A stretch of 64,000 nt of DNA from Loxodes magnus (Eukaryota; Ciliophora; Karyorelictea; Loxodida; Loxodidae), in assembly GCA_946699065.1 (NCBI GenBank), contig CAMPDV010000004.1:682001-746000 (forward strand), read 5' to 3'. Of this stretch, positions 52,100 to 64,000 are shown piece by piece. Each line of letters starts with the position of its first letter. Position 1 is the first letter of the stretch. The notes under the pieces are model-generated. The model worked only from the letters and a program-made list of their open reading frames with translations, had not been told where the DNA came from and did no database searches. A program made the position numbers and the translations under genes.

Positions 52100-54010
52100 G
52101 TTAAGAATCTTCATAAAAATTTGAAATAGATAATGATTTTATATTTTTCGAAATATGAAATCTGAACTTAATAAACTTATATTACTATTGCTTAAGAAAA
52201 ATAACGTATTTATTTCTAAATAATCAAGGCGTAATATCGGCTTACTTGTTAAAAAAGAACTTGATTCTTGTTAAATCAAACTTTTTTCTCAAAACTTCTT
52301 GGATATTTTGAGAGAGTTAAGATTGGAAACTTAATAATCACTTATGTTATATGTTAACAACGAAAATCAAAATCTAGATAAAGATATAGCGTATGAATGC
52401 CTTAATAATATTATAAATTTTAGCAATCAAGTTCCTACTGTTCTTTATGGTGATTTTAATGGTTTACTTCCTATTATGATAATTAATTTATAATAAATAA
52501 TAATACTTAAAGACTTCTAGATTTAATAGCAGCAACTACATACTTTATTTAATACAGATTCTATCATTTTCATACGTAAAGTTTATTAAATGTTATTGCA
52601 ATTACTATTTAGAACTCAGTGATGAATTTGCAGATTTTCTAGTTATTCAAGATTCTGGACTACTTACTAATAATTTTCCATAAATTATTACTTTGAAATA
52701 TGATTAAAAAGAACTTAATAATAATATTGATATTTACTCTAAAAATATGTAAATTACATGATTCATTAGCAATAAATATGATTAATCTATTTCTTGTACA
52801 ATTTTGATATTTTTATTTACTTAACTAAAAAGAGTTGCACTATATACCAATTATTTAAATCTATTTAATTTAAATGTGGAAATTCCTTTATTTTCAAAAT
52901 TAGTCAATTATTATTAAATTTTTCAGTTTTTCTTGACATTGTATTTGATAAAGCAAAATAATATCACTACATAATAGAGATTTTTTGCTTTAAATTGACA
53001 TTAAAGTTAGGAAATCTCCAAGTTATGGAAGAAAACAAGTGATTTAAGTGTAATCTTCATAAATTTTTAAAACAGAAAAAATAAAAAGCAAATAAAAATT
53101 ATAATGATCTAAATAAAAATCCCTAAGATAGTTTAAAAGAGATAAAAACCTAATAAATGCAAGGATTCGTAATCATAAGAATTTATATTCTAACTAACAA
53201 TAATAATTTATAGAAAATTGAGAGAATAAAGTTTTTAATAAGTTTTCGAACTTAAATTAAGAGAAATTGAAACTTCAAATAGAAAAGTTGATGAAATATA
53301 TAAAAATAAATTGCTTATAGTTAATAAATTAAGTCATTTTTTTAAATATGCCTCTTTTTAAGGACTTTGAAATTAAAAAATAATCAAAAATTAACTAATA
53401 ATAAGCTTAAAATTATGATAATAATCAAGTGGAATTGCTCAAAAAATGAAGGTTAAAATTTGTATTAAAAAGTTACAAGTTTTATCAATAAGGGTTTAAA
53501 ATATTTACCTTATGCAATGAAGGAAATAAATATCCTTATCATTCTTAAATAGGGAAGTAAGAGTGTTTGACGTAACTGACTCCATATTTCTTTACTAAAT
53601 TATTTATTAAAATTATATGAAAAGGCAAAAACTTAACAATTATATAAATACATTTATGATTTAAATATTTTGCATACAACTTACTTTGAGTTTATTTATA
53701 AACATTATAAGACTAACTAATTTGCGCTAATTAATAGGCTATTAATCTAAACCATGCATGTCACAAAAAAAAACAATAGCTACCCTAATTGACATAAAGA
53801 AAATATTTGATACTATATCAAGGAAATTATTTTGACTCATTTGAGAATACTAAGATTATCCTTAAACTTAATTCTTGTTTTAGAATTATTTTATGATAAA
53901 TAAATAAATAATAAATGAGATTATAGAGCGCGTAGTACCTCAATTGTGCGTAACTCTTTAATAAAGATTTTAAATTTAAAGAATTCCTCGTTAAAGTCTT
54001 CCACAGTGCT
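52100..54010 (+). mobile_element. Decayed non-LTR (LINE-type) retrotransposon
   Basis: The frame from ATG 52155 matches an AP-endonuclease domain (LNKLILLLLKKNNVFIS, NIGLLVKKELD, TVLYGDFN at residues 95-102). A later frame carries the end of that domain (DSGLLTNNFP, compare SDHxP). Reverse-transcriptase motifs follow in other frames: RNWLHISLLNYLLKLYEK near 53570-53640, the motif A-like LIDIKKIFDTIS at 53786-53820, and a weak VPQ motif near 53945. Frames shift several times and no YxDD catalytic motif was found, so it is inactive. Flanks 51730-52060 and 54000-54240 are GC-richer than the surroundings and may be its ends. Confidence 0.75.
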
Positions 54011-55457
54011 AGCACTCCCTTGTGAGTTTTGTCTTCTATAGGGCCGCGATCGGAATGCTACCCTAAGAGATCTTAGTATCTGGCATCTTTCTTCATTAAT
54101 ATTACTTGATGCCTCTTCGATCTTGTCTTGTCTTGTCTTCTCTTGGCTGGTTCTTCACCTATGGAGTACTTCTTGGTACCAGAATTTAAGTCAGTTTCAG
54201 TTGGAGGATTGCTCCTCCCTATTTATTTATATTTAACATATCAGAGATACTTAAGTAAGTACCTTGAATTATACAAAATATAAATTTAAACAGAGGGTAA
54301 TTTTAAATAATTTAGCAATTATTTAAAAAAAAAAATAATCAAAATTCTTCTAGGAATGTCTCTTAAGAAATTAACTCATATCTATGGCTAGCAGGTTTAT
54401 CGATTAAATAGAAAATAATTAAAGCGAGATTCCTTAAGTAGTCTATAGAAGTTTAATAATACCTTATTTAAGAGACAATTTCAGTTTATAATGAAAACTT
54501 ACTCATATAATTTTTAAATTAACTTTTTTACTCCTTATTCTAGCCTGATTCAGTATATTTTGCTTATGTAGTTAAGATTTTATGCATAGAAGTACATATT
54601 AAATTACTTTTACTATAGGAATGTTCTTTAGAAATTAAAGGGTTTTAAAATGATTGTAGTAACAAACTAGCAAAAATTAAGTTTATTCAACTAAAATTAA
54701 ATAAATCAAAACTAAAATAAAAATTAATTTCCTAAGGATTACTAAATTATAAAATTCTTTCAAATTATTTTAGAGATACTTAGAATTTTTAGAATTTTAA
54801 AAAGAAAACTAAATAAATTCTTTAGATGAAGAGGGAAGTATTACTAAGATATGTGATTAGGATAATTAGCAAGATAATTGAGATTTAGAGATTTGATGAG
54901 CATGAAATTTTACATTGAATAAATCCCTAATAAAAAGAAGCTAATTATATATTTGATGACACTACATAAAATCTAATGATAAGCTATTAGATCCTCTACT
55001 TGAAAGCTAGAATATGTTGGAACTTGAATATATTAATACAAATGATAAGAATTTAATAAAACTAACTTTAAATGGTAGAAATATATCCTATTAAGTAATT
55101 TGAAAATAAAATTTTGATTAATATAAGAAATTTAAAATAAACCAGAATTTTAGCACCGAAAATCAAAATTAAATAAAAAAAAAGAAAAAAGAAAAAAGAA
55201 ATCCTGCTTTCTTTAGCCTCAAGTAAATTTTATACTTGCTTTATACTTTTAAACTATTAAAATTGTATAAAAATTTAAGACATACAAAAAATCAGTTAGT
55301 TAATATTTAAAATATAAAATAACGCTATATAACTTATAGAGAATAAGCCTAGCATATTTTTTCATTTATGAAATATTAAGAAACATTTTATAAAGGAAAT
55401 TTTAGAAATTCTTTACAATAAGTATAATCATTTATTTACTTTGTTCATTATTTAGAT
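54011..55457. other. Retroelement 3' flank and unresolved AT-rich region
   Basis: 54011-54240 is unusually GC-rich, with a short TTGTC tandem run near 54128-54145. It may be the 3' end of the retroelement. Between about 54640 and 55170, several overlapping plus-strand frames show protein-like bits (RFDEHEILHWINPQQKEANY; LLDPLLESQNMLELEYINT). No single model with start, introns and stop could be built. Confidence 0.35.
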
Positions 55458-56912
55458 TCATAAGCAGTAAGATGTTTTCTTTTTCATTTTCTTAATTAAA
55501 TTTTATCTTATAGTCTTACTTAATTTTTTCTATAAGTTAATCTTTTTTATTTGATTCTTTTGCTTTAAATCCTGTGCAGTTTAAGTAAAAATTGAAGTAT
55601 TTTGATCGATTTTTAATGTTGATTTCTAGCAGACAGTTATATCTTGGAACTAAGGAACTTTGAGATTTGTTCTTTTGGTTTTCGAAAAACTTCTATTTGC
55701 ACAAATAATTTCCTTAGATCTAATCAATTTAGGAGTCTTACTATAAATATTTTTAATTTTGAAATCGAACTCAATCCTTTTCTTGAATTTTGGAAGTTTT
55801 AAAATTTAAGCTTCTTCTTTAAGAGCAAGAATTTACTTTCTCATATCTTGTCTTTACAATCACTTGTTCATTAATCTTTTCTCTTCGTTAACATTTTCAG
55901 CTTCCTCTGAACAAAAAGATTTGCAACACTAAAGATTTGATGGAGTTTAGATCTTCCTTTCATCTTTATAATTCAATTTAAAGTCGATAAATTCTTATTC
56001 TTTCTCTAGCTGGAAAGAAATACTAGGAATAGTTTTCTTTTTCTAATTGCTGAATTTTTCTATTCTCAATTTTAGAAAAGAATCATAATTATTATCCTCG
56101 CACTTTTAAATCTTTTAATTTAAATTTAATTGCTTATCTCATTCGATTTTTAAATCCAAAAATTTCTTTAGAAGAGCATTCTTAACTCCTTTCATATAGT
56201 TGAATTCATTTAATCTTATTTTAAGTTATTTTTCCTTTTTATAAGGTTAGAATGAAGTGTCTATAATGAATTGGTTTTTAAATAGTTTTTTAGCTAGAGG
56301 AGAGGCTTTTTATAAATTTTTAAAGCTGAGAAAATTCTAAAATTATCTTTCCTAATTTTCTTATTCTTATTCAATAAACTTAGGGTTATTTTTGTTTTTT
56401 AGCTTGTTAATTTCTTCATCTAAATCATCTTTGAATAAATCTAAAAATATTTTTTCTTCCTCTTCTTTTTAAATAGGTTAAGGGTCTTGGTTCTATTATT
56501 CAGGATTTCATGGTGTGAAGCGTTACAAATAGTGATAGGGATATTTGTACTAGCTTGCGAGTGATTTATTGCTAGGAGAAGCTTGCAACGAGAGAAAAGA
56601 ATTTTAGTTAAAAGAAGGATCATAGTAGAGAGAATGTTCTTACTGCTACTGTTATTTAATCTCCTATACATCTAGTTTCTACCAACTTTTTTCAGAAGCA
56701 TTAATTCACTTCTTCAAATGATAGAAATGCTTTCTCTATTATTTTCCATACTTAGTTATATTATATCACTACTAGGCTTTGAACACTGACTTTTCTAACT
56801 TTTAAAGATTAATTTTCTCCTTACTTAGCTTAAGCTTTTTCATATTAATCTATTTATCTAGAAGTTTGTTGATGGATTTTCTAACATTCAGTTCTTCTTA
56901 TAAATGAATCAT
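55458..56912 (-). CDS. Hypothetical basic coiled-coil protein
   Basis: 484-residue open frame from ATG 56912 to TGA 55460-55458. Five in-frame TGA codons read as Trp (QQWYNI, KKWINA, TPWNPE, IEWDKQ, NKWLQR). It is Lys-rich, with an acidic coil (EEEEKIFLDLFKDDLDEEI) near residue 150 and a basic coil (LMNKWLQRQDMRKQILALKE) near residue 340. A CCKSFC cluster sits near residue 320. A second in-frame ATG (MKKLKLSK) lies about 22 codons in. No family recognised; a cytoskeletal association is only a guess. Confidence 0.68.
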
Positions 56913-58818
56913 TACAAGTGTTTTATTAAACTGAACTTAAATAATAAGAAACCATAAATTTTATTAATCTCCCTATTCACTATTAACACCCATGCTTATA
57001 CATATCTATCTCTTACTTCTTTTTTAGCTTATTTAGAAGATATTTATGCAAGCAACATAGGGAAGTTGGATATTTCTTTTAGTAAATACAAATGATTAAT
57101 AAGTAAATAAAGCTGATAATCACTTAGAGTTATTAATTTTGCAAAATGATAAGCATCTGATTGCATAGCACAAGATTGAATTTGCTACTATATTAATAGG
57201 TATTTTTGAATTCTTAGATTAACTAATTACCAAGTAGGGAATTAATAGAGAGACATGTTTGAATATGTAGAAATTACTAAATTTAAGTAGAAGGAAGGAT
57301 AAATGTAATTAGCCTAAGAATAAATAAAAAATTAGAATAAGGTACATTAAAATGCATCTTCAGTATAAGAAACTATATAATATTAAATATTCGTTTTATA
57401 TTCATTCTTTATTTTTTATAGGTTTTTATCAGCAGCGAAAAAATAAAAGCAAATCAGGAAAATAAGTAGTTAATTACTTTTATGATGATAAGATAATTAA
57501 AATTAGTTGAAATCTATTAAATAATCTTTAAAATAAAAGAGATTCTTTTTATTTGGGGATTAATTAATATAAAAATTGATTTTGGGATATTTAATTTGGA
57601 GAAAAGAAATGATATATATAAGTTACTGCTTAGATAGAATAAATAAATTGATAAATACTAAAAAAAGTAAAGAAAGCTTAAAATATTCATATTATAGATT
57701 GATAGAAATACTAGCGAATCATATTATGATGTATCATATAATTTAAATTAATATTATTACACTTATAATCATTAAATACTTTAGCTTTAACTAGATATTA
57801 TTTTTAGATTTATCTTTAATTTTAAAATTTTATTTAATTTAAGTTTTCATCTAAAAAATAAGTTAAGGATTAAATAAGCAGAATATTAACTCTAAAAGTA
57901 TATTACTAGTTAGTAGCTTCATAACCACAAGGAGTGAGTTAACTATTATAAATATATAATCATAATACTTATATATCAAGACCAACTAAAGTATTCTACA
58001 TAAACAACTAATCTAAACTTTATCCTCATTTAGTTTAAATAGTAGAATTTTTTATTTAATAAATAAAAGGTTTCTTAGCAGGGAAAAAGTATTAAAAACT
58101 ACACTGACTTTTAGAAAAAAGGAAGTATATATGATAATTGGGCAATAATTAAATAATGAATAATTAGAAGATCTTTATATGGGTAATAATTAGCTATTTG
58201 CTCTTTCATAATAAAGACTGACTGATACTATCTAATTATTAAAATATAAATACTAAACTTTATTTTCATTATTTTAATATATCTATATTTTTAGCTACCT
58301 AATTTTAAAAAGTAACATTCATATTTAAAAGGGGTTATTATTATAAAGTTAAAGAAACCAAATAAACTGACACTTTAATGGTTAATATCTTATATTATTG
58401 TTAATGCTTTATACATTTATTATATTTTAATCTATAAAATTATAAGCTGCTTAAGCTAGTTATTTAAGTTAAGATTTAATTAAAGAGAGGTAGTGCTAAC
58501 ATAGCGTGAAGTAATGATATATAAAAGAAAAAAATGTATTTAAATGAATATAAGCATAATGCTAATTAGACTAATAAGAAAATATACTTACGTATTTACA
58601 ATTTATTTCATACTCTATTTAATTTGCTCATCTAATCATCTAATTACATTTACAAACTTTTTAAAACGCCTGGAAAAATACAATAATTAGTAGATTTAAC
58701 TATAAAGAGAAAAAGGTAGGATAAAATTACTAGAGAGGGTAGCAAAGGAGAAGCTATCTATAGAATAAGGAAATATAAAGGGAAATAAATGAATAAAATA
58801 ATTTAAATTATAAATTAA
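56913..58818. other. 1.9 kb AT-rich intergenic
   Basis: No convincing frame, RNA or repeat recognised. Confidence 0.5.
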
Positions 58819-59889
58819 ATGTAGGAAGAAAGCTCACCTGTTTATTTGAATATCTATGATATTACTTTATTAAACGTCATTTTAAGATTCTTCGGTATTG
58901 GTATTTATCATTCTGGAGTTCACATTTACGAAAAGGAATATTCATATGGTGCACATGAACATAATACGAGTGGAATTTTAGCTTGTGTACCTAGAAGATA
59001 TTTAAAGCGATGCTATGCCTCTATTTATGTAGGAGAAGCAAGATTAAGTAAGAAAGAACTGGACTAAGAGATATCTAGAATGGGAGTAAAGTGAGTAGGA
59101 ATTATGTATGATATTTTCAACAATAATTGCAATCACTTTTGTGCAGAATTGATGGATAGATTAGTTAGTATATATTCTGCTGAAAAGTCTGGATATTTAC
59201 TTCCTGGCTATGTTAATAGAATTACATGTATTGAGAAAATTTTAGTTTGCTGAATGCCTGCTTTGAGAAAAGTCTGAAAATTCCTTGGATATTAAGACGG
59301 AGAAACTTTGCCTAAGTTAGAACCTCAAAAAAAGTCTTAGCAAGTTTCTATAGATTCAAACTTAAACAATTCTCAAGATGATATGAATGAAATAACTACT
59401 GCTAGAAGTTTAGCCCTAGCTAAATAATATGCAGATAGAGGAAACACTTAATATATATCAGGAATGTATTGGAAGTCCTATAATAGCTATTCTACTGCCC
59501 TCTCCCATATTTAAAAGTTACAAAACATGAATGATCCTCAATTAAAGTATTTACATGTTAATACTTTAATAAGTCTTACTAGATGTTGTGAAAGACTTGG
59601 TCACTTCACTTAAGTTATAGAATTTTGCGACGTAGTTTTATAGATAGATCCTACAAATCCTAAAGCTTATTTAAGACGAGGTATCGCACATAATTACCTT
59701 GGCTCATATTAAATTGCTTTTAATGATCTTGAAAGTGCAAAAAAATACGATCCATTCGATGCTTAAATTAACGAAGAATTAAGAAAATTACGAAGTAAAA
59801 TTCAAGGAACATTTGCAATAAATAAAAAATCAGGCGTTGAAGCAAACGAAAATCCAGAAAACAAGTAGTACTAAGTAATAGAAACTTGA
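58819..59889 (+). CDS. PPPDE (DeSI-type) cysteine peptidase fused to TPR repeats
   Basis: 356-residue protein. The N-terminal PPPDE domain has the catalytic His31 in GIGIYHSGVHIYEKEYSYG and Cys104 in FNNNCNHFCAEL, as in DeSI deubiquitinase/deSUMOylase-like enzymes. A linker (about 150-195) leads to TPR-type helices from about residue 200 (ARSLALAKQYADRGN, STALSHIQKLQNM, VIEFCDVVLQIDPTNPKAY, AFNDLESAKKYDPFD). Three in-frame TGA codons read as Trp (VKWVGI, LVCWMP, KVWKFL). The stop is TGA 59887. Intronless. The TPR part probably brings partners or substrates to the peptidase. DeSI proteins are usually stand-alone (about 170-200 residues), so the fusion is notable. Confidence 0.88.
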
Positions 59890-60468
59890 AATAATTGAAT
59901 ATGCAGAATATGCAATTGTCAATTAAAAGTTTATATTTATAAGATTTTTACTTTGAATTACTTCTCTCACAAAACTCTATAATTCTTTGAAAATACCTTT
60001 CTTTTCTATGCATTTTATAACTTATTAATATGAAGTAAAAACTTCTTTGAAGAAAGAAATTAAAATATATCTTGTAGACTTAAATGTGGTAAATTGGTCT
60101 GCTTAAAATACTTTATGCTTTTAATTTAAAGCAATATATCTATAATTTTTTTCTTTTTGATGATAAATTTAATTGCAGATTCTTACCTAGTATATTAATC
60201 CTTTTTATCAAACATATTCAATCAATCTTCATTTAGCAAATAATTGTCGGAAGAAATGTACTAAGGAAGCATTTTATATGAATATCACCATATATTTCTT
60301 AGAAATAGAATTTCTAAAATATTTTAATTATTAATTTTCATTTATTTGTAAATTAAATTTTAGACTAGCTCAAAATTCTTTATTTTGCAAATATTAAATG
60401 TCTTAATTATAGATAAGTCAAATATAAGCAATCAGAAAAAGAGTTAATGCTATATTCTATTTATTCCC
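59890..60468. other. Intergenic, AT-rich
   Basis: Ends abruptly at the edge of the inverted duplicate. No feature recognised. Confidence 0.5.
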
Positions 60469-61837
60469 AATCAAATAATTTAAGTAATTGTTATCATAAT
60501 CAGCATGTGGGATTGCATTCATGCTTCTATTCTGTTGATAATGAACAGTCAACATAAGTATTCTATTTAGCTGGTTTATCTTGTCCTCCATTGTACCATT
60601 TTGCTACAGCTTCGTTCATTGCTATTCCTTCAACTGTCCACTAACTCCAAGGTTCGTCTCCTTATCCTTCACAGTGAGTAAAGCATGAACTATAGTACCC
60701 TCCATTTCCATTTTTATTCATACCAGTGTTACTATAAACTCTATCTCTAAATGAACTCTATATATCTAGAACTGGCTAGAATGATGGACCTGGCGGACAG
60801 GAATTTAAATCCCATCCACATTTTTCCCATCCAGGTACTGCTGAACAATTACCGTTATTTTGTAATCCTGGAGTTACAAATTCAGAAGTCAAGATACAAC
60901 CTCCAACCCATGAATCCATTTATGAGTTTAGAACAAATGTTCTTACTTTAGAAAAAGCAAAGGAAAACTCAGCAAAATTACATTTCCAAGTATCTTCTGG
61001 TAACAAGGCAGATACGCAATAAGGATTGAGTCCTTCCTTTGCTTCTGATATTTCGTAAGTTTTCCTGATTTATAAAGGATAAACAGGCTCATTAAGTAAA
61101 TTGTTCTCCATAAGGAAGAAGCCTGAGATAGGAATAGCCACAAATGAAGCTACCTTCTTTAAATTAGCTGAAATCCATTCTCCTACTGTATCTGAATGAA
61201 GGAATGTAGCAAGTCCACCAGCTGAACATCCTGTTAAAACTACTCGAGTTGCTTATGCGAAGTTAGTTGTAGCAAGGAGGTTTTCAAGAACAGCTTCACG
61301 AATCGCTTTTCCGCGGAAATGAATAGAAGTTCCGTTAACAATAAGAGGAGTTTTTCGATTTCCACTAAATGAGTTCCCATCACAGTATTTAAAGTAAGCA
61401 AGATTGAAGTTAGCGAAAATGTTTCTACTAGAGTCACGAGATAATAAGCCTCCAAAATTATCATCTATTGTAGCTTCATATTCGTTTGAACTACCAAGAA
61501 CAGTTTTACTGCGTCCAAGACAGTCTTCAGGACTATAACACCAGCCACCACCTTCGAAATAGAGCATCCAATCATTAGACTAGGGTACAGTTCTAAGATA
61601 ATAAGCACCTGGAGATCCATCAAGACATACAGCATTGTGAGAGGCAACATAAGAAGTCAATTTAACAAGATTCATAGGATCTGTAGTAATTGGTGAGAAC
61701 TATGTACGATAAAACTCATACGTTCTAAGAGACTTGTATCTTGGAAGGAAAATAGAAAAAGCGACAGATGAGAGTATAAGAAGTAAAATAGATTTCATTT
61801 GTAATAATAAAGTTAGACAGTAATAAATATGGAAATA
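60469..61837 (-). repeat. Inverted duplication, copy 2 (1369 bp)
   Basis: Reverse-complement partner of 47993-49361, separated by 11,107 bp. The equal length and near-identity imply a recent duplication or ongoing gene conversion. Confidence 0.9.
60500..61798 (-). CDS. Pectinacetylesterase / Notum-like secreted carboxylesterase, copy 2
   Basis: 432 residues, same frame length and motifs as the copy at 48032-49330 (signal peptide, GGGWCYS, GCSAGG nucleophile, THC histidine). It runs from ATG 61798 to TGA 60502-60500. The two differences I can see (a GGA/GGG Gly codon and an AAG/AAA Lys codon) are both synonymous, so both copies appear intact and under constraint or very young. Only about 40 bp of upstream sequence is shared with copy 1, so the two genes probably have different promoters. 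Confidence 0.95.
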
Positions 61838-62814
61838 TAATTTAAATCTAAATATAAAAATGCATACTTTAGTATCTGTAATACATTTATACAATTTTAA
61901 TTTGAAGCATAATAAAACAAATAGTTCTAAAAGATATATAAACTTAATTTAAAGTTATATTATCAGTTAGTAGAGAAATTATTTAATCTCTCTTATAGAT
62001 AATGCAAATCTCTTTGTAAAAAGCAGTCATTTACATATATCTTGTTTTAAATACTGTATATTACCTTTAGCTAGCTAGATAAAATAGCAAGGAGTATAAT
62101 TTAAATAAATTGATTGGGATTATTAAACAGAATGATGGGTAATAGTGAGTTTAGAATAGTTAAATATAAATAAGTTTAAATGAAATAAGCTAATAATAAT
62201 AGAATAATAATTGTAATTAAGCTTTAATTACATTTACATTAATCTTTCATTTCTAAATACTAATATCTTAGCTAAATTATTAAGTATCTTATATCCGCTT
62301 ATTAAGCTTATTACGGTTTTAAAAAGGAATTTAACCTTAGAATAGCTTATATAAAAATAAAGGGCTCATTATTGTAATTTATAGGAAAAAATCAGCTAAT
62401 AAAGGAGATTCATGTTTAAGTAAATAACATGGACTTTCTAAAGTTAAATTATTAATTATAAGTATATAAATTTGATACCATATAACCAATTATCTCGATT
62501 AAATTTAATTTACAGTTATTTTTAAGCTATAAGAACTAAAATAGCTAGGAAATAGTTTAGAGAGTAAGTATAAATTAGAAAAACTAACTTTCTACATTTA
62601 AGATAAGAAATTAAATAAAAAATCTTAAGATTTAAATAAAGTAAAGAGTGAAAGGCTTATTAATAAGAATTTTGTTATTATGTAGTAAATGAAATAGATT
62701 TATTTTTTATTTTAAAATGATTATTTAAAATTTTAGATATAATGCTATTGTAGCTTTCAAGAACTTTCGAAAATAGTTTTCTTTATGCATTCCTATGGAA
62801 TTAGGGAGAAAACT
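61838..62814. other. Intergenic, AT-rich
   Basis: No feature recognised. Confidence 0.5.
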
Positions 62815-64000
62815 TCAGCAGAAAATCTATACTAAAAAATTACTTTTCACCATAACTTGTCTTAACACGTATTTGATCTAGTTTAAAATAAACAATTGCA
62901 TTTTATATAACTTAAGCAGCTGCTACTGGCTTTTCTTCTAAACTGCATTCATTCCATTGTTCTGCATATAAAAGAAAGTACTTTTTTTATTTTTGATGTA
63001 AATAGGAACTTTAATTAAATCTAACTACTATTTAAAATTCTAAGGCTAAGTTTCAACTTCTAGTTTAATAGAACTATCTTCGAAAATGATTTCTCCTGAT
63101 TATTTACTTTCAAAATCCGTATTTTATTGTTCATTAGATTGCTCAATAACTTCTAAAGGAGTTTGCTTACTTTCCAACTAAATTTGCTCAGCATGCTTAC
63201 TTTCTTAAGAATCTAATTATAAAACATAAAGTCTGTATCTTAAAATTTTCTCTCTAAACCAACTGTAACTATTATCCCAAATTACGCTGTAAAAGCCTGA
63301 TGCTTTACATAGTAGATTTATATTGATAGATTCTTAATCGCTTTCATAAATGTTGAGAGGATGTAAATTTTAGTTTGTATCTAAATAAACGATTTAAAGT
63401 CCAATATCACAATACATTGTAGCAAAACTTATTGACATTATTGAATAATTTTTTTCCACGTAAACAATACATTAATATTTATCTCCTGCCTTTATTTCCA
63501 CATTTAAAGGAAATGAAACATTTAAAAATAAGGTTTCAAGAGTGTACACTTCTACATTTCCTTATTTTTCGCTTAATGGAAAGTCAAGCTTTTTAATTTG
63601 CTAAGCTAAATTATCTCCATTTTATATAAGAAGCTAATAGAAATCTTAAGCTGAATTACTTATTCCATAAGTGTGTGGCTTTAGAGTTTTGAAGGCCTTC
63701 AATATAAGTCCATTCATTTCTTCTCTATGATTTTGAAATATTTTCCAGGCTTTATGAAGGAAATTTAAGGCTTCGTTAACAAGTATCTAATCCTCATCTC
63801 GATACTCCAATATCTTACTGCATAGAATTAGACAAATCTTTAAAATACCTGGACTTCTTTAAAGAAGACTACGCTCGGCATTTAGGACATACTTCAAAAT
63901 ATTATCCTAGATTAAGACAAAGTATTCCGTTTCATAGCACATTATATCTAATAATCACGTCATTGATTTCAATGTATATAACTCCTAATTTTAAAGTTTA
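62815..64000 (-). CDS. GOLD-domain protein, 5' end beyond window
   Basis: Partial gene. The visible part has a helical region (LNFLHKAWKIFQNHREEMNG), then a GOLD beta-sandwich (VEIKAGDKYQCIVYVEKNYS, MYCDIGLQIVYLDTN, ASGFYSVIWDNSYSWFR). The last motif is the DNxYSW signature of GOLD domains found in SEC14-like and p24-type proteins, which act in lipid or vesicle traffic. The frame then needs two micro-introns: 63028-63009 (20 nt) and 62850-62832 (19 nt). With both removed, the tail reads AEQWNECSLEEKPVAAAQVI and ends at TGA 62817-62815. The same TGA also ends the unspliced frame, so the tail is inferred from residue quality. One TGA near 63959 reads as Trp. Confidence 0.75.

Noticed and set aside
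54826..55380. Plus-strand gene with protein-like segments
   Set aside because: Segments fall in several frames, no consistent introns or stop could be found, and the longest frame runs into an antisense gene.

Overview
The window looks like AT-rich nuclear DNA of a ciliate that reads TAA and TAG as glutamine and TGA as either tryptophan or stop. That is the code described for Karyorelictea (Loxodes and relatives; NCBI table 27). Every convincing gene is full of in-frame TAA/TAG. Many also carry in-frame TGA exactly where a conserved Trp is expected, for example the WD dipeptides of the WDR55-like gene. All of them appear to end at a TGA, including one whose last residues form a CAAX box. Under the standard code almost every gene here is invisible. 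Genes are interrupted by very short GT-AG introns (12 inferred; eleven of 17-23 nt and one of 35 nt). Many frames and splice calls below are manual inferences and have not been tested against RNA.

Layout. 0-9.4 kb: AGC-type protein kinase (+), coiled-coil protein (+), a broken 3-ketoacyl-CoA-reductase-like SDR gene (-), and a 1268-residue C2-domain protein with about 27 copies of a 21-residue repeat and a CAAX end (+). 9.7-21.2 kb: second protein kinase (-), large Gln-rich coiled-coil protein (+), coiled-coil protein with two introns (-), secreted ADA2/ADGF-type adenosine deaminase with four introns (-). 22-34.9 kb: large receptor with two periplasmic-binding-like ectodomains and about eight membrane spans (+), FkbM-type methyltransferase with a membrane anchor (-), C2HC zinc-finger/coiled-coil protein (-), Lys/Gln-rich protein (+), and a CKS1 homologue (-). 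35-47 kb: small ORF, Gln-rich protein (-), candidate secreted ORF (+), WDR55-like WD40 protein (+), uncertain ORF (-), IQ-motif protein (-), and a protein with an N-terminal MGNCC acylation motif (+). 48-62 kb: two nearly identical pectinacetylesterase/Notum-like genes lie in opposite orientation as a 1369-bp inverted repeat with an 11.1-kb spacer. The spacer holds a basic hypothetical gene, a decayed non-LTR retrotransposon (AP-endonuclease plus reverse transcriptase), a basic coiled-coil gene (-) and a PPPDE (DeSI)-TPR fusion (+). 62.8-64 kb: 3' part of a GOLD-domain gene (-), running off the window.

There is no single operon-like pathway. The content is typical of a gene-dense eukaryotic region: signalling (kinases, receptor, CKS1), secreted or lysosomal hydrolases (adenosine deaminase, pectinacetylesterase), and cytoskeletal or coiled-coil proteins. 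No tRNA, rRNA, CRISPR array or bacterial-type element was recognised.
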